From Candidatus Coatesiibacteriota bacterium (GTDB taxonomy: Bacteria; RBG-13-66-14), in the NCBI GenBank assembly GCA_030631385.1, contig DAOVLG010000001.1, forward strand, positions 1-24,076: a stretch of 24,076 nt of DNA. The letters are read 5' to 3'. Below are positions 7,200 through 14,196 of this stretch, piece by piece. A program made the position numbers and the translations under genes. The notes below the pieces were generated by a model. It saw nothing but the letters and a program-made list of their open reading frames with translations, had not been told where the DNA came from and did no database searches. The number at the start of each line of letters is the position of its first letter. Within the stretch, counting starts at the first letter, position 1.

Positions 7200-7228
7200 A
7201 ACGGGGTCACAACGACCCCGTTTGTTTT
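7200..7228 (+). terminator. Rho-independent terminator of csp
   Basis: Nine-base stem AACGGGGTC/GACCCCGTT around ACAAC, followed by TTGTTTT, 30 bases after the csp stop. Confidence 0.9.
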
Positions 7229-7316
7229 GGCGCGCCGCGAGGAGGACGGTTCTTCTACCGTCGTACCGGCAGGCACCACCTAGCAGGACTGGATAATAAA
7301 AAAACAGCCGCGCGAG

Positions 7317-7568
7317 GTGCTGAAGGAGCTATTCGGAAAGATCAAGGCGGAGCTGTTGAACAGGCGGCGTGTCGTGGTCGAGGCGGATCGTGTATTCAGG
7401 GGGAGGAGGCGGCTGGTGGATCGGTCCCTGGTGAGGTGGTCGTTTTACGAGTCTGATACCGAGCTGCTCGTGGTCGTAGACGAGGAATTGCGAGGCGTGT
7501 TGACCTTCTACAAAAACACGAAGATAGCCGAGGGACGATACGGCAGGATGCGGGAGATTGAGCTATGA
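7317..7568 (+). CDS. Hypothetical protein, 83 residues
   Basis: A short soluble protein I do not recognise. The N-terminus is basic (MLKELFGKIKAELLNRRR), followed by alternating hydrophobic strands (RWSFYESDTELLVVVDEEL, GVLTFYK) suggesting a small alpha/beta fold. The GTG start at 7317 has no clear ribosome site; it is the first usual start after an in-frame stop at 7281. Its stop overlaps the next ATG by four bases (ATGA), so the two are translated from one message. GC content and codon use match the neighbourhood. Confidence 0.6.
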   Translation: MLKELFGKIKAELLNRRRVVVEADRVFRGRRRLVDRSLVRWSFYESDTELLVVVDEELRGVLTFYKNTKIAEGRYGRMREIEL

Positions 7569-7882
7569 CGGATTGGTTGGAGGTATACCAAAAGGCAGTT
7601 GCTGATCTAACCGACGATCCAGAGGATGAGTTCGGCCTCTCATACGCGAGCTGCGTGCGTGACAATGTCGTGTGTGCTGGAAAGAGCGACTCCGAAGTCG
7701 TCCACGCGGCGGATCTCGGCATGATCAAGGCCGCTCGTCTGGCGGTCGGTGATCCGTTGATGCCGGACAACAGCGATAAGTGGTGGGACAACCTGGAGGC
7801 TATCGCCCGGGGCGAGTCCCCCCTGGATAAGCTCCCCGAGCACGTCCGGGAGCTGGCGCGGGAGTTGTATTACAAGGAGTGA
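7565..7882 (+). CDS. Hypothetical protein, 105 residues
   Basis: An unrecognised acidic, probably helical soluble protein (MTDWLEVYQKAVADLTDD at the start, LPEHVRELARELYYKE at the end). There is no signal peptide or membrane segment, and two cysteines (SCVRDNVVC). The ATG overlaps the stop of the preceding gene by ATGA, and GGGAG lies upstream. The two-gene unit sits between the csp terminator and the end of the convergent znuB gene. A toxin/antitoxin-like or regulatory pair is possible from the layout only; no family motif supports it. Confidence 0.65.
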   Translation: MTDWLEVYQKAVADLTDDPEDEFGLSYASCVRDNVVCAGKSDSEVVHAADLGMIKAARLAVGDPLMPDNSDKWWDNLEAIARGESPLDKLPEHVRELARELYYKE

Positions 7883-7938
7883 GATACGGGCTGGCGGGAG
7901 GAGCTGAGGGCGGCGGCGATTGTAAACCGGCGATGTTC

Positions 7939-8784
7939 TTACCTTTTTTGTAAAAGCCGGACCGGAACCGACACACCGAAACACAGCGCGCCGAGGAGGA
8001 TGATCGTCGCCCCGGTCGAGGTGTTGAGGTAGACGCTGAGGATGATCCCGCCCACGGCGGAAAGGGACCCGATACAGGCCGACAGCCAGAAGAGGGAGCC
8101 TTGCCTCTTCGCAACGTTGCGGGCGGTGGCCGCCGGCAGAATCAGAAGCGCGGTCACGAAGAGAAGCCCCACCGCCCGGATCGCCACCGCCACTATCCCC
8201 GCGATCAGCGCCGCGTGGATGTACTCCAACGCCGCCACGCGGACCCCCGCCGAGCGGGCCACCTCGGGACTCACCGCCGTCAGGGCCAACCGATTGTAGA
8301 AGAGGGCCGAGAAGGCCACCGCAACGACCAGGGTACCGAAGGCCAGGTAAACCTCGGCCTCGGTGAGCGCCAGGATGTCACCGTAGATGTAGGTAAGCAT
8401 CTCCCGGCCCAGCCCCTGGAAGGCGCTGATCAGGGCGATACCCAGGGCCATCGCCGCGGAGAAGATCACCCCGATGATGGTGTCGCCGGCCAGGCGACCG
8501 CGCCGCCTGAGCGCCGTGATCGCCAGGCCGATCAGGATCGCGAAGCCGACGAGGCTGAAATAGGGCGAGATACCGGCCAACAGCCCGATGGCCACCCCGG
8601 CGAAGCTGGAATGACTGACGGCGTTGGAGAAATAGCTCATGCGGTGCCCCACCACCCCGACCCCGATGATCCCGCAGGCGGCGGCGAGGAAGACGCCGCC
8701 CACCAGCGCGCGATTGAGGAAGGCCGCTCCGGCGATGGCCGGGGGAAGAAGAAGGTTGAGAATCCGGTAGAGAGGTTCGAACAT
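7939..8784 (-). CDS. znuB: Zinc ABC transporter permease
   Basis: A 281-residue polytopic inner-membrane protein of the ABC-3 family: about eight hydrophobic segments, with the family pattern HRMSYFSNAVSHSSFAGVAIG (~43-63) and the coupling-region stretch GDTIIGVIFSAAMALGI. It forms the membrane channel for metal delivered by ZnuA and powered by ZnuC. The ATG at 8784 (MFEPLYRILNLLL) is preferred over a more upstream start, which would add 32 residues of no sense lying inside the ATPase gene. It begins seven bases after the znuC stop. Fourth and last gene of the zur-znuACB operon. Manganese or iron transport is the alternative for the family, but the operator and regulator favour zinc. Confidence 0.93.
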   Translation of the reverse strand: MFEPLYRILNLLLPPAIAGAAFLNRALVGGVFLAAACGIIGVGVVGHRMSYFSNAVSHSSFAGVAIGLLAGISPYFSLVGFAILIGLAITALRRRGRLAGDTIIGVIFSAAMALGIALISAFQGLGREMLTYIYGDILALTEAEVYLAFGTLVVAVAFSALFYNRLALTAVSPEVARSAGVRVAALEYIHAALIAGIVAVAIRAVGLLFVTALLILPAATARNVAKRQGSLFWLSACIGSLSAVGGIILSVYLNTSTGATIILLGALCFGVSVPVRLLQKR

Positions 8785-8791
8785 CGGTTGG

Positions 8792-9553
8792 TTATTCGGT
8801 GGTCGGTTTGTGATTGTGGAGAAAGAGGCCCATGCCATGGCCGTACATGGCGGTGATGGTCTCGGCCGAGATGGTCTCAAGAGTGCTGCCCACCCCCATC
8901 AGGCGCCGGTTGAGACAGATAACCTGCCGGGCGTGGGCGGAGACTACGGAGAGGTCGTGGCTGACCAGGACCGTCGTCAAACCGCGCTCCTCGGTCAGCC
9001 TGACCAATAGCGCGGCGAAGAGCTCGCCTCCGACCACGTCTATCCCGGCGGCGGGTTCGTCGAGGAGCAGCACCTCGGGCCCCACACCGTTTCCTGCCAG
9101 GGCCGCCGCCAACAGCACCCGCTGGCGTTCTCCACCCGAGAGCACCCCCAACGGGCGGTCGGTCAGCTTCTCCACCTGCATGGCCCCGAGTTGACGCCTC
9201 GCCTCGGCAACCGCCGAACGCCTTCGACCGAGCCACAGGGGTCGCCGCTGGAGCTTGAGAAGCAGGAAGTCGAGCACCGTCAACGGGGAACCGGCGTCCA
9301 CCCCCAGTATCTGGGGGACGTAGCCGAAGGGGGGCCTGCCGTCGTGGCTGGGGAAGGTGATCCGCCCCTCGTAGGGGATAAGCCCGAGGATGGCCTTGAG
9401 CAGCGTGGTCTTACCGGCGCCGTTGGGCCCGATGACCGCCGTGATCACCCCGGACGGGATGTCGGCGGTAATTCCCTGGAGGGTGGCCTGGCCGCCCAGC
9501 CTAACCGTTACATCCTGGAGACGAATCGCCGGAGCTGCGACGGGTGCAACCAT
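8792..9553 (-). CDS. znuC: Zinc ABC transporter ATP-binding protein
   Basis: A 253-residue ABC ATPase with every motif in order: Walker A GPNGAGKTT (~43-51), Q-loop YVPQ (~84-87), signature LSGGERQRV (~138-146), Walker B VLLLDEP (~160-166), D-loop and H-loop VSHD (~199-202). It hydrolyses ATP at the inner face to drive ZnuB. The C-terminal tail is histidine-rich (YGHGMGLFLHNHK), as often seen in zinc-system ATPases. Its ATG overlaps the znuA stop by one base (TAATG), which implies translational coupling. Confidence 0.95.
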   Translation of the reverse strand: MVAPVAAPAIRLQDVTVRLGGQATLQGITADIPSGVITAVIGPNGAGKTTLLKAILGLIPYEGRITFPSHDGRPPFGYVPQILGVDAGSPLTVLDFLLLKLQRRPLWLGRRRSAVAEARRQLGAMQVEKLTDRPLGVLSGGERQRVLLAAALAGNGVGPEVLLLDEPAAGIDVVGGELFAALLVRLTEERGLTTVLVSHDLSVVSAHARQVICLNRRLMGVGSTLETISAETITAMYGHGMGLFLHNHKPTTE

Positions 9554-10443
9554 TATCCCCCCAGGGCGGCCTCGAGATTTACCAGGTTCCTCTCCATCAC
9601 CTCGAGGAGGTAGCCGGCATCGGTGGAGCCGGTGGTGCAGGGGTCCAGAACGTAGACTCCAATCCCAGCCTCCTCGGCGATGCTGCGCGCCGGTCCCTCG
9701 GGGTACTGGGGCTCGATGAAGAGGGCGACGGCCTCGGCCTCCCGTATCATCTCCACGAGCCCGAGCATCTCCTTCGCCGAGGGCGAGGCGCCTGCGGTGA
9801 GCATCACCACGCCGGCGATCTCCAGACCCACGTCCCGCGCCAGGTAACCGAAGGCGTCGTGGTTGGTGATGATCGTCTTGTTGGACCAGCCGGCCGAGGC
9901 TTCCACCATCCTTCGGTAGATCTCCTCCAGCTCACCGATGAAGGACCGGGCGTTGGCGCGGTAAGCCTCGGCGTTGACCGGGTCAATCTCCACGAGGGCG
10001 TCGCGGATATTCTCCACCATCCTGACGGCGGTGTGTGGGGACACCCAAACGTGGGGGTCCCAATCGCCATGCCCTCCCTCCCCGTGGATACTGCGAAACT
10101 TGTAGGGCAGGGGTTCGATCCCCTCACTGGCCGCAACGATCTCCGTTTCCCCGCCCAGATCGGCCAGGGTGTCCTCCAGGAACGACTCGAGCCCCAGTCC
10201 GTTGATAATTACCAGATCCGCGTTATTGAGCTTCAGCATGTCGCCCGGCGCGAGCTGGTAGTTGTGGATGTCGCCGGAGCCGAGAAGCATCTCCACTATA
10301 ACGCCCTCAGTATTATCCACTACGTTTTCAGTAATGAGATAAACCGGTAGAAAGCTAGCCACTACGATGAGTTCATCAAGCTTTTCCTCGCTGCAGGAGA
10401 GGATAAGGAATCCAAGGGTGATGAGGATGGTCGGCCGTTTCAT
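9553..10443 (-). CDS. znuA: Zinc-binding lipoprotein of the ABC transporter
   Basis: A 296-residue substrate-binding protein of the metal-binding cluster A-I group. A signal peptide ends in a near-consensus lipobox, ILSC (Cys-17), so it should be lipid-anchored. The metal ligands can be followed: His in GDIHNYQLAP, His in DPHVWVSP, His in ITNHDAFGYLARDVG, and Glu in LFIEPQYPE. A short histidine-containing loop (HGEGGHGDWDPH) precedes the second ligand, as in ZnuA-type proteins. The ATG at 10443 is chosen because it gives the signal peptide; it overlaps the zur stop by ATGA. The family also includes manganese binders; the loop and the regulator point to zinc. Confidence 0.93.
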   Translation of the reverse strand: MKRPTILITLGFLILSCSEEKLDELIVVASFLPVYLITENVVDNTEGVIVEMLLGSGDIHNYQLAPGDMLKLNNADLVIINGLGLESFLEDTLADLGGETEIVAASEGIEPLPYKFRSIHGEGGHGDWDPHVWVSPHTAVRMVENIRDALVEIDPVNAEAYRANARSFIGELEEIYRRMVEASAGWSNKTIITNHDAFGYLARDVGLEIAGVVMLTAGASPSAKEMLGLVEMIREAEAVALFIEPQYPEGPARSIAEEAGIGVYVLDPCTTGSTDAGYLLEVMERNLVNLEAALGG

Positions 10444-10865
10444 AATCCCCGTACTCGAACGTTCGGACGGCTCTTCGGTGAACAACCCGGGCAGAGGCCG
10501 CTCAGGTTAAGTTCGATCTCGTTTACGACGTAGTGGTCCGGTAGACGGGGGGTCGGCACCGGCACCGTTTCGAGGCAGGTGGTGATCCCGCACGCGTCGC
10601 AGGTGAAGTGGGCGTGCGAGTGCTCCGAAGCGCCGTAACGCGTTGCGCCGCCTGTGGTTATCCTACATAGAAGACCAGCTTCGGTGAGGTCGTTCAGCAC
10701 CCGGTAGAGGGTGACCCGGTCGAGCCTCGGATCCAATCTATCCTCGATCTCGGAGTGGCTCAAGGGACGCTTGCTCTCGAGGATGACGCCGAGGGTCCTC
10801 ACGCGCGGATCGGTGCAGCGTAAGCCGCAATTGGTTAAGTTCGTCCTGACGGCTTCCGCCTCCAC
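10440..10865 (-). CDS. zur: Fur-family repressor, probably Zur
   Basis: A 141-residue Fur-family protein. The winged helix with recognition helix DRVTLYRVLNDLTEAGLL is at ~48-65, then the dimerisation part with the HAHFTCDACG cluster and the second CPGC near the C-terminus, which together form the structural zinc site. The GTG start is preceded by AGAGGAGGT. It is the first gene of the operon that encodes a zinc importer, and a palindrome lies in its own promoter, so it should repress the operon when zinc is sufficient. Fur (iron), Mur or Nur identity cannot be excluded from sequence alone, but context favours Zur. Confidence 0.88.
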   Translation of the reverse strand: MEAEAVRTNLTNCGLRCTDPRVRTLGVILESKRPLSHSEIEDRLDPRLDRVTLYRVLNDLTEAGLLCRITTGGATRYGASEHSHAHFTCDACGITTCLETVPVPTPRLPDHYVVNEIELNLSGLCPGCSPKSRPNVRVRGL

Positions 10866-10894
10866 CGTACCTCCTCTTGTTCGAACATCCTTGA

Positions 10895-10923
10895 ATATTA
10901 ACGCAACTCAGTTGCAAATGCAA
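10895..10923 (-). promoter_or_regulatory. Promoter of the zur-znuACB operon
   Basis: Minus strand: -35 TTGCAT (10918-10923), exactly 17 bases, -10 TAATAT (10895-10900). The transcript would start near 10888, about 23 bases before the zur GTG. Confidence 0.75.
10903..10915. promoter_or_regulatory. Palindromic operator, predicted Zur box
   Basis: GCAACTCAGTTGC is a perfect 6-1-6 palindrome lying wholly between the -35 and -10 of the zur promoter. The size and symmetry (up to 7-1-7 with flanks) are those of Fur-family boxes. It is also 37 bases from the -35 of the divergent promoter at 10952, so effects there are possible. Confidence 0.7.
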
Positions 10924-10951
10924 GCGTGTTGGCTATTGAGGTCGCTTTCGG

Positions 10952-10980
10952 TTGACAACGGGGGGTCCCGCCGGTAGGAT
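10952..10980 (+). promoter_or_regulatory. Promoter of the DUF3160-like/HEAT operon
   Basis: Perfect TTGACA (10952-10957), 17-base spacer, TAGGAT (10975-10980), about 80 bases before the ATG at 11062. Confidence 0.7.
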
Positions 10981-11061
10981 TAGCCCGCAATTGTGGACCC
11001 CGGCGTGCCTGTAGCGTGAGCGGTACGCCCTTTCGTACCCATCCCTACTGGAAGTCCAGTT

Positions 11062-14000
11062 ATGCCCAACCCGTTCATTCGTCTTAAGGAGTGGTTCAGC
11101 GGCCTGTCCCCGGCCAGGAAATGGATCTACCCTTCGGTTGCCGTGCTCGTGCTGGGGGGGATAACGGTCGGGCTGGTCCTTCTCCTCTCCGCCCCCACCG
11201 AGGCGGGCCGTCTGGTGCCCGAGGGGATAGAGATAGTCGAGGTCAAGCTCCCCTCTCCCGTGCGGATCACCAGCGGGGAGGGGAACGACTACTCGCCAAC
11301 GGTCTCGCCGGACGGATCCCTCGTTGTCTTCGCCTCCGACCGGAGCGGCAACCTCGACCTTTACGCCGTTCCGGCCGCCGGTGGGGAACTACAGCAGCTC
11401 ACCCACTCAACCGCCGACGAGAAGAACCCCCACTACTCTCCCGACGGCTCCTCCCTGGCCTACACCTCCGAGGCCGAGGGCGATTTCGACGTGTGGGTTA
11501 TGGATGCGCGGGGCGGGGGTGAGCTGCGGCTGACCCAGCACGAGGGTGACGAGGCGGAACCCCGCTGGAGCCCGATCCAGTTCCAGAGCGACACCCTGTA
11601 CTATCGCGTCCTCTACTCCTCCGAGGAGGGGGTTTTCACCGTACGGGAGGACGGCTCGGATAGGCAATCGGTGAACCTCCCCGCCGAGGAGGTGTCCCAC
11701 CTCCGCTGGACGCCCCACGGTCTCGGCGTACTGGGTCAGGCGCAGACCGACGAAGGGACCGCCGTAGTGGCCACCGGGTTGGAGGGGGTCTTCCCCACCC
11801 AGGGGGTTTACGGACACCGGCCGGTGCTGGCGCCCAACATGACGGGGTTACTCTTCATCGGCAGCCTGAGCGGTAAGCACCGGATCTACTACTACGAGCC
11901 GTCCCGGGAGCGGCTCCTCAAGCTCACCCCCCTCGTCGAGCCGGGTCAACTGGAATGGGCTCCCGACGGCTCCGGTTTCTACTACACCGATCTGGTTGAC
12001 GGCCACAGCAAGGTCCTCTACCAGCCGCTGCCGCTGGCGCTCTCCGATGTGGCCAATCTGTGGCAGTACGACCTGCGTCCCGGACAGCTCGACGCCCTGG
12101 AGCGGAGTCTTCTGATCTACGGTGATCAGCGCTGGCCCCTCTTCGACCAGCCGTACATAGATGAATACCCCGGCGACGCCATCTATGCCGCCTCCTACAC
12201 CCGCCCGACCTACATCACCGCCGACGCCGTTTTGGAGCTGACCGACTACTATCTCGATTTCCTCCTTCTTGCCTTGGAAGAGGATACGGCGCGGCTGGAG
12301 CTCGTTAACTTCTACTTCGCCCTTCTCGCCCGGCTGCGCGAGGAGATCCATCAGCTCGAGGAGGCCCGTTCCTACGCCCTGGCCAATCCCGAATCGGTTC
12401 TGGTGGCCCAGCTCGGCGGCGTGGAGGCCTACGACGCGCTGATAGACCATCTCCGCTTCCTCGCCTCCTACGTCGAGGTGGGTGGGGAGCTTTTGATCCC
12501 GGCCAACGTGCTGCGAGCCGAGATCACCAACCCCGAGGCCTTTCAGGCCGCCACCACCATCCGCGACGGTGTGGGGCTCGCCCCGGTCGTCAGCCGGGAG
12601 GGGAACGATTACCCCGCAGAACTTTTTCAGCCGCCGGTCTGGGTCCAACGGCAAAGCGAGACGGCCGCCGGTTTCTACCGCGGCTACCACTGGGCCAGCC
12701 GGGTCAAGTTCCGCTTGAACGATCGGGACCAAGCGCTTGAGGCGCTGATCCTTACCCACCTCCTGAGCTCCGGTGAGCTGCGAGAGAGCTGGGATCGCCT
12801 CGACCGCCTCTTCTGTTTCCACTTCGGGGTGGCCGACGACTTCGACCTAGACACCCTGGACAACCTGATGCGCGAGTCCTACGGCGCCGACGTCACCCTG
12901 GCGGAGTTGGCCGATCCGGAAAGCCTTGACCGCTTTATTATGGCCGCGAACAAGCTCCAGCTTGAAATTATCCAAAAGAACCCTGAGCAGACCGGTGACG
13001 AGTTGACCTTCGCCCTCTTTGCCGAACGGGGGTGGCCGCTGGAGACCTACCTGGAGTCCCTGCGCAGTCCCAACGTGGGAACGGGCGGAACCAGACGGGT
13101 CAGCTCGGGCTTCCTCGACATCGCCGCGGCCAACGGGAGCAAGGCGGCCTGGAGCCAACTTCTTGAGGTTCAGGGTGAGGGCGGTTATTCGGGCTTCGAG
13201 GAGGCGCTGAGCGGGGTCAAGGCCGATCTGCGGCGCCACGACGAGGGACTGTTCTACGGCTGGATGCGCGCCCTGCGGCCCTTTCTCGCCACGCCGGCCC
13301 TCGAAGAGGTCGTAGAGAACGAGGGGATCAAGCCGGATACAGTACCGCACATCGGGGCTCTGCGCGCCGCCTACGCCTTCTGTGGCGCCCTCTTAGCCCT
13401 GGACGCGGAGCCGGGAAAATTCGAGAGCGAACCGGCGGCCCCCTTCACGGCCGAGGTTTCCGGTGAGGCGCCCGCGCTGCCCCTGCCCTACGTCTACGTG
13501 GAGCCCTCGCCGGAACTCTTCGAGCGCCTGGCGGGGCTCGTCAAAGAGCAGCACGATCTCCTGCGTGGCGTGGGGCTCTTCCCCGAGTTCGTCCCCCTGG
13601 CCGGGAGCGAGGCTCTGGCGGCAACCCAGGCGGCGGAGCTGGCCCGCACCCGGGACGAGCTGACGGCGGAGGAGCTGATTGGGGAAACACCCGTTCCCGA
13701 GGGGCTTTTTGTGCTGAGCGGAATACGGGTGGAGGATGTTTACCTCGAGTTCTACGGACTACTCACCCGCCTGGGAACCATCGCCCGGCAGCAGGTTTCC
13801 GGTGTGCCGCTCACCTCCGATGACCACTACTACCTGCTCCGCTTCGGTCATCTGATGCGCGAGCTCACCCGTGATCTCTTCCGTCAGGGCTCGACGGGTT
13901 ACGCCCCGGGAACCAACTGTGCCCGGGTCGGCAACTACGGGACCGCCGACGGTTATCTGACGCTGGGTCTGGGCGAGGCCGAGGAGCTTCTGCGGATCGT

Positions 14001-14193
14001 GCCCCATCCGGCGGGGGGTCGGGTACTGGTGGTCGGAGCCGCCTACGGATATTACGAGATGCAGCGCCAGTCTCCCATGTCCCGCCCCGATTGGCTCGTC
14101 CAGATCAGGGCCGACGTGCCGCCGATCCGCCCCGGATGGACCGCCTCCTTCGCCCAAGAATTCGAAGCTGAACGGCCCGAGCCAAAGGGGTAG
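11062..14193 (+). CDS. Membrane-anchored beta-propeller protein with DUF3160-like domain
   Basis: A 1043-residue envelope protein. A single membrane anchor at ~21-44 follows a basic start (MPNPFIRLKEWF), so the bulk should face the periplasm. Residues ~70-330 contain TolB/WD40-like blades with the PD40 signature (SPTVSPDGSLVVFASDRSGN, NPHYSPDGSSLAYTSEAEGD, EPRWSP, LEWAPDGSGFYYTD). From ~370 to the end it resembles DUF3160: YITADAVLELTDYYLDFLL, GFYRGYHWASRVKF, and a C-terminal GYYEMQRQSPMSRPDWL. That domain has no known activity to my knowledge. TolB-like propellers usually dock proteins or peptidoglycan. GGAAG precedes the ATG. The next gene starts three bases after the stop, so the two form an operon. 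DUF3160 assignment is by pattern and should be confirmed. Confidence 0.85.
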   Translation: MPNPFIRLKEWFSGLSPARKWIYPSVAVLVLGGITVGLVLLLSAPTEAGRLVPEGIEIVEVKLPSPVRITSGEGNDYSPTVSPDGSLVVFASDRSGNLDLYAVPAAGGELQQLTHSTADEKNPHYSPDGSSLAYTSEAEGDFDVWVMDARGGGELRLTQHEGDEAEPRWSPIQFQSDTLYYRVLYSSEEGVFTVREDGSDRQSVNLPAEEVSHLRWTPHGLGVLGQAQTDEGTAVVATGLEGVFPTQGVYGHRPVLAPNMTGLLFIGSLSGKHRIYYYEPSRERLLKLTPLVEPGQLEWAPDGSGFYYTDLVDGHSKVLYQPLPLALSDVANLWQYDLRPGQLDALERSLLIYGDQRWPLFDQPYIDEYPGDAIYAASYTRPTYITADAVLELTDYYLDFLLLALEEDTARLELVNFYFALLARLREEIHQLEEARSYALANPESVLVAQLGGVEAYDALIDHLRFLASYVEVGGELLIPANVLRAEITNPEAFQAATTIRDGVGLAPVVSREGNDYPAELFQPPVWVQRQSETAAGFYRGYHWASRVKFRLNDRDQALEALILTHLLSSGELRESWDRLDRLFCFHFGVADDFDLDTLDNLMRESYGADVTLAELADPESLDRFIMAANKLQLEIIQKNPEQTGDELTFALFAERGWPLETYLESLRSPNVGTGGTRRVSSGFLDIAAANGSKAAWSQLLEVQGEGGYSGFEEALSGVKADLRRHDEGLFYGWMRALRPFLATPALEEVVENEGIKPDTVPHIGALRAAYAFCGALLALDAEPGKFESEPAAPFTAEVSGEAPALPLPYVYVEPSPELFERLAGLVKEQHDLLRGVGLFPEFVPLAGSEALAATQAAELARTRDELTAEELIGETPVPEGLFVLSGIRVEDVYLEFYGLLTRLGTIARQQVSGVPLTSDDHYYLLRFGHLMRELTRDLFRQGSTGYAPGTNCARVGNYGTADGYLTLGLGEAEELLRIVPHPAGGRVLVVGAAYGYYEMQRQSPMSRPDWLVQIRADVPPIRPGWTASFAQEFEAERPEPKG

Positions 14194-14196
14194 ACC

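Noticed and set aside
8101..10350. Long plus-strand open frames opposite znuB, znuC and znuA
   Set aside because: Composition is low-complexity Gly/Arg/Asp/His, as expected of antisense frames of GC-rich genes; the minus-strand genes have complete motifs.
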